Assembly: GCF_036226745.1 (NCBI RefSeq)
Contig: NZ_CP109013.1
Span: 3,658,001 to 3,722,000 of the forward strand
DNA length: 64,000 nt
Direction: 5' to 3'
Source: Streptomyces sp. NBC_00683
GTDB taxonomy: Bacteria; Actinomycetota; Actinomycetes; Streptomycetales; Streptomycetaceae
Part shown: positions 16,145 to 24,674 of the stretch, in pieces
How the letters are laid out: every line of letters begins with the position of its first letter
Position numbering within the stretch: position 1 is the stretch's first letter
The notes under the pieces: generated by a model
Database searches by the model: none
Told to the model about the DNA's origin: nothing
Seen by the model: only the letters and a program-made list of their open reading frames with translations
Position numbers and translations under genes: made by a program

Positions 16145-16951
16145 ATGCTGACGCCACCCGCCTACACCCTCGTCGCCACGGATCTGGACGGCACCCTCCT
16201 GCGTCCCGACGACACCGTGAGCCCCCGCTCCCGGGCCGCCCTCGCCCGCGCCGCCTCCGCCGGTGCGCGGCATCTGATCGTCACGGGCCGGCCGGTGCCC
16301 GGCATACGCGGCCTGCTCGCGGACCTGGGCTACGACGGCCCCGTGGTCTGCGGGCAGGGCACACAGGTGTACGACGCCGGGTCGGCCCGCATGCTGAGCT
16401 CGGTGACCCTGGACCGGGAACTGGCCGACACCGCGCTCGGCAAGATAGAGGCCGAGGTCGGGCCGGTCTTCGCCGCGGTCGACCAGGACGGCACCGAAGG
16501 CCGCACCCTGATCGAGCCGGGCTACCGCATGCCGCACCCCTCGCTGCCCGCCCGGCGGACGGAGCGCCGCAGCGAGCTGTGGGCGGCACCGATCATCAAG
16601 GTCCTGGTGCGTCACGCGGAGCTGACGGACGACGAGCTGGCGGCGGCGGCCCGCGGGGTCGTGGGGAATCTGGCGACCGTCACGATGGCGGGGCCGGGCA
16701 CGGTGGAGCTGGCGCCGTACGGCGTGGACAAGGGGACCGGGCTCGCACTGGCGGCAGAGGTGCTGGGCTGCGACACCGCCGACGCGGTGGCGTTCGGCGA
16801 CATGCCCAACGACCTGCCGATGTTCCGTCGTTCGGGCCACCGGGTTGCGATGGCCAACGCCCACACCGAACTGAAGGCGGCGGCGGACGAGGTGACTCTG
16901 TCGAACGAGGACGACGGCGTCGCGGCTGTCCTGGAGCGACTGTTCGGCTGA
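16145..16951 (+). CDS. Cof-type HAD-IIB phosphatase
   Basis: A 268-residue HAD-superfamily hydrolase. Motif I is DLDGT at 13-17 (nucleophile Asp13, acid Asp15), motif II is the Thr in LIVTGRP, motif III is Lys in YGVDKGTGL and motif IV is FGDMPNDLPM. The large alpha/beta cap between motifs II and III makes it class IIB, as in Cof and sugar-phosphate phosphatases acting on cytosolic phosphorylated metabolites. The stop codon lies in the first unit of an 8-bp tandem repeat. Confidence 0.9.
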   Translation: MLTPPAYTLVATDLDGTLLRPDDTVSPRSRAALARAASAGARHLIVTGRPVPGIRGLLADLGYDGPVVCGQGTQVYDAGSARMLSSVTLDRELADTALGKIEAEVGPVFAAVDQDGTEGRTLIEPGYRMPHPSLPARRTERRSELWAAPIIKVLVRHAELTDDELAAAARGVVGNLATVTMAGPGTVELAPYGVDKGTGLALAAEVLGCDTADAVAFGDMPNDLPMFRRSGHRVAMANAHTELKAAADEVTLSNEDDGVAAVLERLFG

Positions 16952-17010
16952 GCGACTGAGCGGCTGAGCGGCTGAGCGGCTGAGCGGCTGAGCGACTACG
17001 GCTGAGCGAC
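16948..17010 (+). repeat. 8-bp tandem repeat at the end of the HAD gene
   Basis: The unit CTGAGCG(G/A) occurs six times head to tail from 16948 to 16995. CTACGG follows at 16996-17001, then one more unit. The HAD stop TGA is the first one. Because 8 is not a multiple of 3, successive TGA triplets fall in all three frames, so no forward reading frame can cross the array. Confidence 0.95.
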
Positions 17011-17033
17011 CTTCCCCCATTTTCATGCGCGTG

Positions 17034-17044
17034 CATATAATGCG
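17034..17044 (+). promoter_or_regulatory. TATAAT box inside a GCAT/ATGC palindrome
   Basis: TATAAT (17036-17041) is a perfect -10 hexamer, rare in this GC-rich background. It lies inside GCAT-ATA-ATGC, which is an inverted repeat. It is 45 bp upstream of the FMN reductase ATG, giving a short leader. A repressor binding here would block the promoter directly. Confidence 0.6.
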
Positions 17045-17085
17045 GACGCAGGTAACAGTCGCACGCCGTCAACTGGGGGACCATC

Positions 17086-17634
17086 ATGGCCACGCGCAGC
17101 TTCCTCTTCCTGCTCGGCAGCAGCCGCGCCGACGGCAACACCGAGACGCTCGCCCGGCTCGCCGCCGAGCAGCTCCCGGCCGATGCCGGGCAGCGCTGGC
17201 TGCACCTGCGGGACCTGCCGCTGCCCGACTTCGAGGACCTGAGGCACGCGGACGGCGAGCACCTGCCCCCGACCGGGCACGCCGCGACGCTGCTGGAGGC
17301 CACGCTCGCCGCCACCGACGTGGTCATCGCCTCGCCGCTGTACTGGTACTCGGTCTCCACCTCCACCAAGCGCTACCTGGACCACTGGTCGGGCTGGCTG
17401 AGGCTGCCCGGCGTCGACTTCAAGCAGCGGATGGCCGGCAAGACCCTGTGGGGGGTCACGGCACTCGCGGACTCTGATCCCGCGGTCGCCGAGCCGCTGG
17501 CGGGCACCCTGAGGATCTCCGGTCAGTACCTGGGGATGCGGTGGGGCGGGGTACTGCTGGGCAACGGCAGCAAGCCCGGTGACGTCCTGTCCGACACCGC
17601 GGCGCTGACCCGGGCCAAGACCTTCTTCAGCTGA
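17086..17634 (+). CDS. NAD(P)H-dependent FMN reductase-like flavoprotein
   Basis: A 182-residue flavodoxin-fold oxidoreductase. The N-terminal phosphate loop is LLGSSRADGNTETLA, which binds FMN phosphate. SPLYWYSVSTSTKRYLDHW in the middle is the usual WrbA/NQO-like segment near the isoalloxazine ring. The likely role is cytosolic two-electron reduction of quinones, azo or nitro compounds. GGGGGA precedes the ATG and a clear promoter lies at 17034. The last 8 bp overlap the end of the convergent TetR gene. Confidence 0.85.
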   Translation: MATRSFLFLLGSSRADGNTETLARLAAEQLPADAGQRWLHLRDLPLPDFEDLRHADGEHLPPTGHAATLLEATLAATDVVIASPLYWYSVSTSTKRYLDHWSGWLRLPGVDFKQRMAGKTLWGVTALADSDPAVAEPLAGTLRISGQYLGMRWGGVLLGNGSKPGDVLSDTAALTRAKTFFS

Positions 17635-18355
17635 CGCGGTCCGGGCCGGGCCCCTCGGGGTCCGGCCCCTCGGGGCCGGGATCCCCAGGGCCGGGAACCT
17701 CCGGTCGCGACGACTCCGCGCCGCTCCCTTCCGGCCCGGGCGCCTCAGGTCCCGACGCACGGGCCGGTTCCGCCCCGGCGCCCAGCGACCGCAGGACATG
17801 GGCCACCAACGCGACGACCGTCGCGTCGTCCTGAGCCGGCTTGCGCAGCACATGGCGGTAGTAGACGGGCCCGTAGAGCATTTCCACGGCCAGCGGCAGA
17901 TCGGCGCCCTCCGGAATCTGGCCCTGCTCCTGGGCGCGGCGCAGCCGCCCCACGGCTCGCTCGACCCGCGGGTCGACCAGCTGCTCCCTGACCGCCACCG
18001 CGAGGTCGTCGTCATGGTGCATCTCGGAGAGGATCCCGGCGTAGGCGGGGCCGTACGGCGGCGAGGACATCAGCTTCACCGCGCTGTTGATGTGGGTCCG
18101 GAGATCGGCCGCGATGTCACCGGTGTCGACGAACGGCGTCGCACCGACGAGCGCCTCGGTGAAGGCCTCGAGGAGCACCGCACCCTTTGACGGCCACCAG
18201 CGGTAGATCGTCTTCTTGCTCACCCCGGCGCGGGCGGCGATGGCCTCGACGGTGACCCGTCCGTACCCCTTCTCCGTGCACAGCTCCATGGCCGCGTCCA
18301 GAGTCGCCCGTCGTGATCGCTCACTGCGGCGCAGGGAACTCGGCGATGTGATCAT
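17627..18355 (-). CDS. TetR-family regulator with Pro/Gly/Glu-rich C-terminal tail
   Basis: A 242-residue repressor-type protein. The N-terminal helix-turn-helix has ERSRRATLDAAMELCTEKGYGRVTVEAIAARAGVSKKTIYRWW (two segments, about 12-54), and the C-terminal ligand domain (60-195) is of the TetR_C_16-like type with YGPVYYRHVL. The last 45 residues are PGPEG/PGP-type low complexity, not part of the family fold. ATG 18355 was chosen; no good ribosome site is visible. It overlaps the convergent FMN reductase and lies next to an inverted-repeat operator at 18432. Confidence 0.85.
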   Translation of the reverse strand: MITSPSSLRRSERSRRATLDAAMELCTEKGYGRVTVEAIAARAGVSKKTIYRWWPSKGAVLLEAFTEALVGATPFVDTGDIAADLRTHINSAVKLMSSPPYGPAYAGILSEMHHDDDLAVAVREQLVDPRVERAVGRLRRAQEQGQIPEGADLPLAVEMLYGPVYYRHVLRKPAQDDATVVALVAHVLRSLGAGAEPARASGPEAPGPEGSGAESSRPEVPGPGDPGPEGPDPEGPGPDRVS

Positions 18356-18431
18356 TCGGTGAGCATAGGGGGATTCGCGCCGCTGCTTGTTGACAGCCCG
18401 TCGCCAGAAGTCGAACAATGACCTGGAAGAA

Positions 18432-18460
18432 ACGGAACGTACCGTGTCGTGACGTTCCGT
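18432..18460. promoter_or_regulatory. candidate TetR operator
   Basis: ACGGAACGT (18432-18440) and ACGTTCCGT (18452-18460) are perfect 9-bp inverted arms with 11 bp between them. They sit 77 bp upstream of the TetR start. A partial third half-site (TTCCGTTCGT) follows near 18467. This is a typical size for TetR autoregulation. Confidence 0.7.
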
Positions 18461-18553
18461 ACTTCTTTCCGTTCGTGCCGTTTGCGCCGCGACGAGCCGA
18501 TCGGGGGACGGCTCGACCGGCCGACGGCGCGGACGGCCCCCGGTGAGCCGCCT

Positions 18554-19444
18554 TCAGACAGTGATGTCCTTCGTGGTGAAACGCGCCCAGGCCGCCGAGC
18601 CGAACACCGCCGCGTACGCTCCCTGCAGTCCGAGGTTCCTGGCCATCTCGTCCCAGTAGACGGGGTCGCGCAGCAGGTCCGTGAAGGACATCCAGTAGTG
18701 CGGGAAGAGATACGGGTGGATCCCGTCCAGCTGCGGCATCGCGTCCAGGATCTGTACGGTGATCAGCACCCCCACGGTGGCCGCCATCGCCGCGATCCCG
18801 CTGTTGGTGAGCGTCGAGACGAACAGGCCGAGCGCCGCGAATCCCGTCAGGGACACCGCCACCGCCACCGCGATCAGACCGGCCCGCACGAGTCCTTCGC
18901 CGAAGCCGATCCGGGTGCCCGAGATCGTGGTGACCTCGCCGACGGGGAAGAGCAGCGCACCCACCGCGAGTGCTGATGCCGCCACGACCAGCGTCGCGAC
19001 CAGGCAGAACGCCAGCACCGAGGCGTACTTCGCGAGCAGCAGCCGGGTCCGGCCCGCCGGGGCGACCAGAAGGTAGCGCAGGGTGCCGCCGCTCGCCTCA
19101 CCCGCGACGGAGTCGCCGGCGACGACCCCGACCGCCATCGGGAGGAAGACGGGGAGCGTCGCGGACAGGGCCGCGAAGACGAGGAAGAGGCCGTTGTTGG
19201 TGATCTGGGCGAGGAACGCCGGCCCGCCGCCCCCGCCGCCGGGGCCCGCCGAGGAGCCGTCGCTCGTCTCGATCCTCACGGCGATCCCGATGAGCACGGG
19301 TACGGCGGCCAGCACACCGAGCAGCGCCAGGGTGCGCCAGCGACGGAGCGTGGTGGTGAGTTCGGAGCGCAGGATCCCCAGCGTCCACAGCGGGCTGCGC
19401 GGGGTGCGGGGTACGGCCGCCGTGGTGAGTTCAGCCTGCGACAT
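18554..19444 (-). CDS. ABC-2 type transporter permease
   Basis: A 296-residue membrane protein with six helices. After the cytoplasmic N terminus (IRSELTTTLRRWRTLALLGV) there is a Gly-rich external loop, then SGGTLRYLLVAPAGRTRLLLAKY, which is the usual coupling region of ABC-2 permeases, and four more helices. It pairs with the ATPase upstream, whose stop it overlaps by 14 bp. The pair resembles exporters of lipids, antibiotics or peptides; the cargo is unknown. No regulator is directly attached. Confidence 0.87.
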   Translation of the reverse strand: MSQAELTTAAVPRTPRSPLWTLGILRSELTTTLRRWRTLALLGVLAAVPVLIGIAVRIETSDGSSAGPGGGGGGPAFLAQITNNGLFLVFAALSATLPVFLPMAVGVVAGDSVAGEASGGTLRYLLVAPAGRTRLLLAKYASVLAFCLVATLVVAASALAVGALLFPVGEVTTISGTRIGFGEGLVRAGLIAVAVAVSLTGFAALGLFVSTLTNSGIAAMAATVGVLITVQILDAMPQLDGIHPYLFPHYWMSFTDLLRDPVYWDEMARNLGLQGAYAAVFGSAAWARFTTKDITV

Positions 19445-20411
19445 CGAATCCCTCTCCGGTGAGTGCGACGAAGGCGTCCTCGAGCGAGGCCCGTTCGACG
19501 CCGAAGGACCGTACGCGGACTCCGCCGCGCACCAGGGCGGCGTTGAGGTCCGCCAGTTCGACCTCGCCCGGTGGCGCGTCCGCGCTGACCCGGTCCCCGT
19601 CGCTCAGGAGGCCCTTCGCCCCGTGCTCCCGGAGGATGCGGGCGGCGGCGCCCGGGTCGGGGGTGGTGACGGAGAGCCGGCCGCGGGTGCCCGCCGCGAG
19701 TTCGGCGACAGGGCCCTGCGTGAGGAGCCGCCCACGGGCCATCACCGCGGCATGCGTACAGACCTGTTCGATCTCGTCGAGCAGGTGGGAGGAGAGGAAG
19801 ACGGTGGTGCCCTCGGCCGCGAGCTCGCGGATCAGGGAGCGGATCTCGCGCATGCCCTGCGGGTCGAGACCGTTGGTCGGCTCGTCCAGGACGAGGAGTC
19901 TGCGGGGCTGGAGCAGCGCGGCGGCGAGCCCGAGGCGCTGTTTCATGCCGAGCGAGTACGCCTTGGCCTTCTTGCCGGCCGCGGCGCCGAGGCCGACCCG
20001 GTCCAGGGCGCCTTCGACGCGTGCGCGGCGGGTGCGCGGATCGGCGGAGGGGTCGACGGAGTCGTACCGCCGGAGGTTGTCGCGGCCGCTCAGGAACCCG
20101 TACAGCGCGGGCCCTTCGATCAGTGCGCCGACCTGCGGGAGCACGGTGCGGGAGGCGGCGGGCATGGATCTGCCGAGGACGTGTGCGGTGCCCGACGTCG
20201 GGTCGATGAGGCCCATGAGCATCCGGATGGTGGTGGTCTTGCCCGAGCCGTTGGGGCCGAGGAAGCCGAAGACGCTGCCGCCGGGGACGCTGAGGTCGAG
20301 TCCGTCCACGGCGAGCTGGCCGCCGCGGTAGCGCTTGGTGAGGCCGCGGGTCTCGATGACGGGGGCCGGCCCCGGTCCCGCCTCCACCGGCCCGGCCGCT
20401 GTGTCGGTCAT
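19431..20411 (-). CDS. ABC transporter ATP-binding protein (ABC-2 exporter)
   Basis: A 326-residue ATPase of the DrrA/CcmA-like class. Walker A is GPNGSGKTTT, the signature motif SLGMKQRLGLAAAL, Walker B LLVLDEPTNGLDP and the switch His SSHLLDEIEQ. The C-terminal 90 residues are an accessory domain (VTTPDPGAAARILREHG). ATG 20411 is preferred because GGGAG lies 5 nt upstream; a GTG two codons earlier is possible. It energises the permease encoded immediately downstream. Confidence 0.9.
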   Translation of the reverse strand: MTDTAAGPVEAGPGPAPVIETRGLTKRYRGGQLAVDGLDLSVPGGSVFGFLGPNGSGKTTTIRMLMGLIDPTSGTAHVLGRSMPAASRTVLPQVGALIEGPALYGFLSGRDNLRRYDSVDPSADPRTRRARVEGALDRVGLGAAAGKKAKAYSLGMKQRLGLAAALLQPRRLLVLDEPTNGLDPQGMREIRSLIRELAAEGTTVFLSSHLLDEIEQVCTHAAVMARGRLLTQGPVAELAAGTRGRLSVTTPDPGAAARILREHGAKGLLSDGDRVSADAPPGEVELADLNAALVRGGVRVRSFGVERASLEDAFVALTGEGFDVAG

Positions 20412-20466
20412 GCGCACTCCCGGTCCCTTCCCACTCGCCGCCGTGGGGCTGCCGTCCGTGAACGGG

Positions 20467-20499
20467 CCGCCCCGCCGTACGGAGCGTACGGCGGGGCGG
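20467..20499 (-). terminator. 15-bp perfect hairpin after LolA-like gene
   Basis: CCGCCCCGCCGTACG and its exact complement CGTACGGCGGGGCGG flank a 3-base loop. It lies 15 bp past the stop of the minus-strand gene at 20515 and upstream of the ABC ATPase start. It would separate the two transcription units. Confidence 0.85.
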
Positions 20500-20514
20500 T
20501 ACGTACGGCGCGTA

Positions 20515-21780
20515 CTACTTGGCGGTGTCGGCGGCCTTCACCAGCGCGTCCTTGGTGACCGCGCCGACGTAGACCTTGCCGTCGTCCGTCACCAGGGCGT
20601 TGACCAGGCGCGTCTTGAAGACCGTGCCCGAGCCGAAGTCGCCGGTGACCTTGTCGCCGAGGGCGTCCAGGAACTGCATGGCCCCCTCCGGCACATCACC
20701 GGATCCGGTGCCCTCCGTGGGAAGCCCCGCGAGGCCCTTGCCGCCGGGGGTGTCGATCACGGCGACGGCGTTCCAGCCCTCGCCGATGACGTTGAGGCCC
20801 TTGAAGTCCTCCAGGTCCGCGAGGTCCTCCGGAACCTTGTCCGCCTTGGCGTTCTTCTCCGCCTCGGCCTGCAGCTCGTCGGCCTCGGTCACCTTCGCGC
20901 CCTTGGGCGGGGTGAAGGAGAAGGAGGACGCGTCGGGCTTCTTGAAGTCGACCTTCGTGAAACCGGCGTCGATCGCGGCCTTGCCGCCGCTGCTCGGCGA
21001 CAGGGTGAACTTCAGCGGTACGCCGTTCTCGGCGTCCACCGCGATCCTGATGGAGCCGATCGTCGAACCGGACTGCTTGGGCTTGATCAGCAGCTGGTAC
21101 GCGTCGCGGCCCGCCACCTGCGCCGTGCCGTCGACCGTGACCGACGTGGTGTCACCCGCTGCGGCGAGTGCCTCCTCGGCCAGCTCCTTCGGCGTGGCCG
21201 GGACACCGCCGGGCGCCTTGTGCTCCTTGGCCTTCCCGCCCGCGCGGTCGCCCTGCTCGCCCTGCGCGTGGTATGCCTCGTTGGACTTGCTGTCGTACGC
21301 CCAGACATCGTCCCCGTTGTGGACGATGCTGTACTCGGAGGCCTCGCCGAGGATCGACAGGCGCTGCTTGTCGGGGCCGTCGGCCGCCACCCGCAGCGTG
21401 TGCGTCCCGGAGGCGAGCTCCATCAGCTTCGCCTCGGGCGCGGCGCTCGATGTGCCGGCGTCCCCCTTGTCCGTACCGGTCGCGCCCTGGGCGAAGGAGT
21501 CCGCGAGTCCGCCGAGGGACGGGATGCCGAGGTCGGTGCTGACCTTCACCGTGCCGGAGAGCTGCTCCTCGTCCGATGCGGCGATCTTCTCGATGAGTTC
21601 CTGCGCGGTGATCTTCGGCAGCTCCGGGTCCCCGGAGCTGGCGAGCGCCGGGACGAGTCCGATCGTCGCGGCGGCCACCCCCGCCACTGCGACGGGAACG
21701 ATGTAGCGTGCGGCCTTCCTGCGGCCCACGACAGTGCCCGTGGCCTCGCCGTTGGTCTCTGCGCTGTCGTTCGGTGCCAT
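20515..21780 (-). CDS. LolA/RseB-like membrane-anchored periplasm-side protein (DUF2092-type)
   Basis: A 421-residue protein with a short cytoplasmic start, one membrane helix (about 26-46, YIVPVAVAGVAAATIGLV) and a large extracytoplasmic domain. The domain (PKITAQELIEKIAASDEEQLSGTVKVSTDLGIPSL onward) has the LolA/LppX/RseB half-barrel pattern, including DAYQLLIKPKQSGSTIGSIRIAVDAENGVPL. Such proteins bind lipids or act as envelope-stress sensors; actinobacterial versions are often called sigma-E regulatory-like. A Gly/Lys-rich insertion lies near 175-215. ATG 21780 was chosen because GGAGGTAGGG lies upstream. Confidence 0.75.
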   Translation of the reverse strand: MAPNDSAETNGEATGTVVGRRKAARYIVPVAVAGVAAATIGLVPALASSGDPELPKITAQELIEKIAASDEEQLSGTVKVSTDLGIPSLGGLADSFAQGATGTDKGDAGTSSAAPEAKLMELASGTHTLRVAADGPDKQRLSILGEASEYSIVHNGDDVWAYDSKSNEAYHAQGEQGDRAGGKAKEHKAPGGVPATPKELAEEALAAAGDTTSVTVDGTAQVAGRDAYQLLIKPKQSGSTIGSIRIAVDAENGVPLKFTLSPSSGGKAAIDAGFTKVDFKKPDASSFSFTPPKGAKVTEADELQAEAEKNAKADKVPEDLADLEDFKGLNVIGEGWNAVAVIDTPGGKGLAGLPTEGTGSGDVPEGAMQFLDALGDKVTGDFGSGTVFKTRLVNALVTDDGKVYVGAVTKDALVKAADTAK

Positions 21781-21998
21781 GTGTGCCCTACCTCCGTGGT
21801 CGGCGGCTTCCGTCCGGTTGCACTCTGTCCACTCCCTGCCGCCATTCTCACCCGATGTGGTCAGGAGTGGTTGTTCTCCATCTGACCAAATCGGGCGGCA
21901 ACATGCGTCAGCCCGCGGGAGCAACTGTGCCTACCCCTCCGGTATGACACCGGGGGGTCCGGGGTCCGCCATCCAGTAGGGGATGAACCGGGCCGGCG
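21781..21998. other. 218-bp gap between LolA-like gene and polyprenyl synthase
   Basis: It holds the promoter of the LolA-like gene, with a run of AT-richer sequence at 21866-21906 (TGGTTGTTCTCCATCTGACC). I see no gene, tRNA or clear hairpin. Confidence 0.4.
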
Positions 21999-23009
21999 TC
22001 AGCCCGCGCGGTGCACCACGGCGTCGCACAGCTCTTCGAGCGCGGCCTTCGCGTAGCACTCGGGCAGCGGTGCCAGGGTCGCCCGCGCCTCCTGCGCGTA
22101 GCGGATGGTGTCCCGCCGCGCCTGCTCCAGCGCGGGGTGGGCGCGCAGCCTGCGCAGCGCCTCCGCGAGCCGGTCGTCGTCGCCGAGGTCGCCGTCCAGG
22201 AGCGCGACGAGCTCCAGGTCGTCCGGCTTTCCGTCGGCCGCCGCCTGCGCGCGCAGATGGAGTACCGGGAGGGTGGGGATGCCTTCGCGCAGGTCCGTGC
22301 CGGGCGTCTTGCCCGACTCGTGGGAGTCGGAGGCGATGTCGAGTACGTCGTCGGCGAGCTGGAAGGCGATGCCGAGCCGCTCCCCGTACTGGGTGAGGAT
22401 GTCGACGACCGATTCGTCCGCGCCCGCCATCATGGCGCCGAACCGTCCGGACACGGCGACCAGCGAGCCGGTCTTGCCGCCGAGCACGTCCATGTAGTGG
22501 TCGACCGGGTCGCGGCCGTCGCGCGGTCCCGCGGTCTCCAGGATCTGGCCGGTGACGAGGCGTTCGAACGCCTCCGCCTGGATGCGTACGGCCTCGGGTC
22601 CGAGGTCGGCCAGGATGTGCGAGGCGCGGGCGAAGAGGAAGTCGCCCGTCAGGACGGCGACGGAGTTGCCCCAGCGGGTGTTCGCGCTGTCCACCCCGCG
22701 GCGTACGTCCGCCTCGTCCATCACGTCGTCGTGGTACAGCGTCGCCAGGTGCGTCAGTTCGACGACCACGGCCGAGGGAACGACTCCCGGCGCGTCCGGG
22801 TCACCGAACTGGGACGCCAGCATCACCAGCAGAGGACGGAACCGCTTGCCCCCCGCGCTCACGAGGTGCTGTGCGGCCTCCGTGATGAACGGGACCTCGC
22901 TCTTGGTGGCATCCAGCAGCCCCGCCTCGACAGCGGCCAAACCGGTCTGGACATCGGCCTCAAGAGCCTGGTCCCGCACGCGCAGTCCGAACGGCCCGAC
23001 GACGGTCAC
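21999..23009 (-). CDS. long-chain polyprenyl diphosphate synthase
   Basis: A 336-residue trans-isoprenyl diphosphate synthase that extends allylic diphosphates with IPP to make the menaquinone side chain. The first Asp-rich motif is YHDDVMDEADVRRG and the second is LADDVLDIASD. KRFRPLLV holds the substrate-binding Lys/Arg. The residues before the first motif (HLATLYHDDVMD) are small or aliphatic, which fits long (C35-C50) products rather than FPP or GGPP. The GTG start has GGAGATC upstream. With mqnC, menG and the MenJ-like gene it completes much of menaquinone biosynthesis in the window. Confidence 0.9.
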   Translation of the reverse strand: MTVVGPFGLRVRDQALEADVQTGLAAVEAGLLDATKSEVPFITEAAQHLVSAGGKRFRPLLVMLASQFGDPDAPGVVPSAVVVELTHLATLYHDDVMDEADVRRGVDSANTRWGNSVAVLTGDFLFARASHILADLGPEAVRIQAEAFERLVTGQILETAGPRDGRDPVDHYMDVLGGKTGSLVAVSGRFGAMMAGADESVVDILTQYGERLGIAFQLADDVLDIASDSHESGKTPGTDLREGIPTLPVLHLRAQAAADGKPDDLELVALLDGDLGDDDRLAEALRRLRAHPALEQARRDTIRYAQEARATLAPLPECYAKAALEELCDAVVHRAG

Positions 23010-23165
23010 GAGGGGATCTCCTGTCTGCTGACGATCACACGGAATGTCGATGTGTCGCTGTCCTCACTCAACTCAGCGTATCCGGTCGCCTTTGGATCAA
23101 CGTGGGCGCCTTCCCGCCATCGCCGGTATGTTCGGGATCAGGTCATACGATCAGGAGTTGCCGCT

Positions 23166-24665
23166 TTGTCCCACACCGCTACCGACGTCGAGCCGGACCA
23201 CCCGCCGCCCGGGGACGACCACGCCTTCTTCGGCCATCCGCGGGGTCTGATGACCCTGTCCGGGCTGGAGGTCTGGGAGCGGTTCTCGTTCCTCGGGATG
23301 CAGGCCATCCTGGTCCTCTTCTTCGCCGACACGGTCGCGAACGGCGGCATGGGCATGAACCCGGGCACCGCCGCCTCGGTGTCCGCCGCCTACGGCACGC
23401 TGGTCTATCTGGTCTCCGTCGCGGGCGGCTGGCTGGCCGACCGGATCCTCGGTTCGTACCGCGCCGTCCTGTACGGCGGCATCCTCATCGCGTGCGGCCA
23501 CTACGCGATGGCCGTGCCGACCGCCACGATGACGTGGGTGGGCCTCGGCCTGATCAGCGCGGGAACGGGCCTGCTCAAGCCGAACGTGGCCTCCATGGTC
23601 GGCAAGCTCTACGCCACCGAGGACCAGCGCCGCGACGCCGGGTTCGCGCTCTACTACATGGCCATCAACATCGGCGCCTTCGCCGGACCGCTGGTCACCG
23701 GCTGGCTCGGCGAGCACGCGAGCTGGCACTGGGGATTCTCGGCCGCCGCGTTCGGCATGACGCTCGGCCTGATCCAGTACGTGCTGGGCCGGCGTCACCT
23801 GGCCGGGCGGAAGCACGCGGCGGAGTTCGCCCTGGCGCCCGGTCCGATGCGTCGGGCCGTGCTGACGATCGTGGCCGGCGTCGTCGTGGTCGCCCTCGTG
23901 GCGACGGCGCTTGCGCTGTCCGGGTGGCTGACCATGGACCGCTTCGTCGACGTGCTCACCCTGGTGTCGGTGATCACGCCCGTCGTGTACTTCGTGGTGA
24001 TGTTCCGGAGCCCCCGGGTGACTCCGGAGGAACGCGGCAGGCTGCGGCCGTACGTCGTGCTCTTCCTGGCGTCCGTCGTCTTCAACTTCATCCTCTTCCA
24101 GGCGTACTCGACGATGATGCTGCTCGCCTCGACCAACGCCCGCACGGAAATCTTCGGCTTCCACTTCCCGGCGAGCTGGTACGCCTCCGCGCTGGGCGCC
24201 TTCGAGGTCGCCCTGGCGCCCGTCGTGGCCGCGGCCTGGGCCCGGATGGGCCCGCGCCAGCCGCACGCCTCGAACAAGATCGCGTTCGGGGTGATCCTGG
24301 GCGGTCTGTCGTTCCTCCTGATGGTCGTGCCGACCTCCGGGCACGCCGACGACACCTACCGGATGGCCGCCTGGTGGATCGTCGGCTCGTACCTGCTCCT
24401 CGGGCTCGGCGACATCCTGCTGGAGACCTCCGGCATGTCCGCCACCACGAAGCTCGCCCCCAAGGCGTTCGCCAGCCAGACGATGGCGCTGTGGTTCCTG
24501 TCCCTGGCCCTCGCCAACGGCATCCAGGCACAGATCGTGAAGCTGTACGGCGAGGTCTCCAACCCCGCCTACTTCGGTGTCAATGGCGCAATCGCGGTGG
24601 CGGCCGGTGTGGCCGTCCTCGCCGCCGCTCCCTGGCTCAAGCGCACCATGCACCCCGTCCACTGA
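23166..24665 (+). CDS. POT/PTR-family proton-coupled oligopeptide transporter
   Basis: A 499-residue permease with about 14 helices. The PTR signatures are visible: GLEVWERFSFLGMQAILVLF in helix 1 (E-x-F/W-E-R-F-S-like) and GTGLLKPNVASMVGKLY and FALYYMAINIGAFAGPLVTG further on. It imports di- and tripeptides with protons. The TTG start at 23166 is chosen because AGGAG lies 9 nt upstream and the product then begins MSHTATDVEPD. It is followed 9 bp later by a CocE-like hydrolase, suggesting peptide or ester uptake and hydrolysis. Confidence 0.9.
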   Translation: MSHTATDVEPDHPPPGDDHAFFGHPRGLMTLSGLEVWERFSFLGMQAILVLFFADTVANGGMGMNPGTAASVSAAYGTLVYLVSVAGGWLADRILGSYRAVLYGGILIACGHYAMAVPTATMTWVGLGLISAGTGLLKPNVASMVGKLYATEDQRRDAGFALYYMAINIGAFAGPLVTGWLGEHASWHWGFSAAAFGMTLGLIQYVLGRRHLAGRKHAAEFALAPGPMRRAVLTIVAGVVVVALVATALALSGWLTMDRFVDVLTLVSVITPVVYFVVMFRSPRVTPEERGRLRPYVVLFLASVVFNFILFQAYSTMMLLASTNARTEIFGFHFPASWYASALGAFEVALAPVVAAAWARMGPRQPHASNKIAFGVILGGLSFLLMVVPTSGHADDTYRMAAWWIVGSYLLLGLGDILLETSGMSATTKLAPKAFASQTMALWFLSLALANGIQAQIVKLYGEVSNPAYFGVNGAIAVAAGVAVLAAAPWLKRTMHPVH

Positions 24666-24674
24666 GGTACCGCC

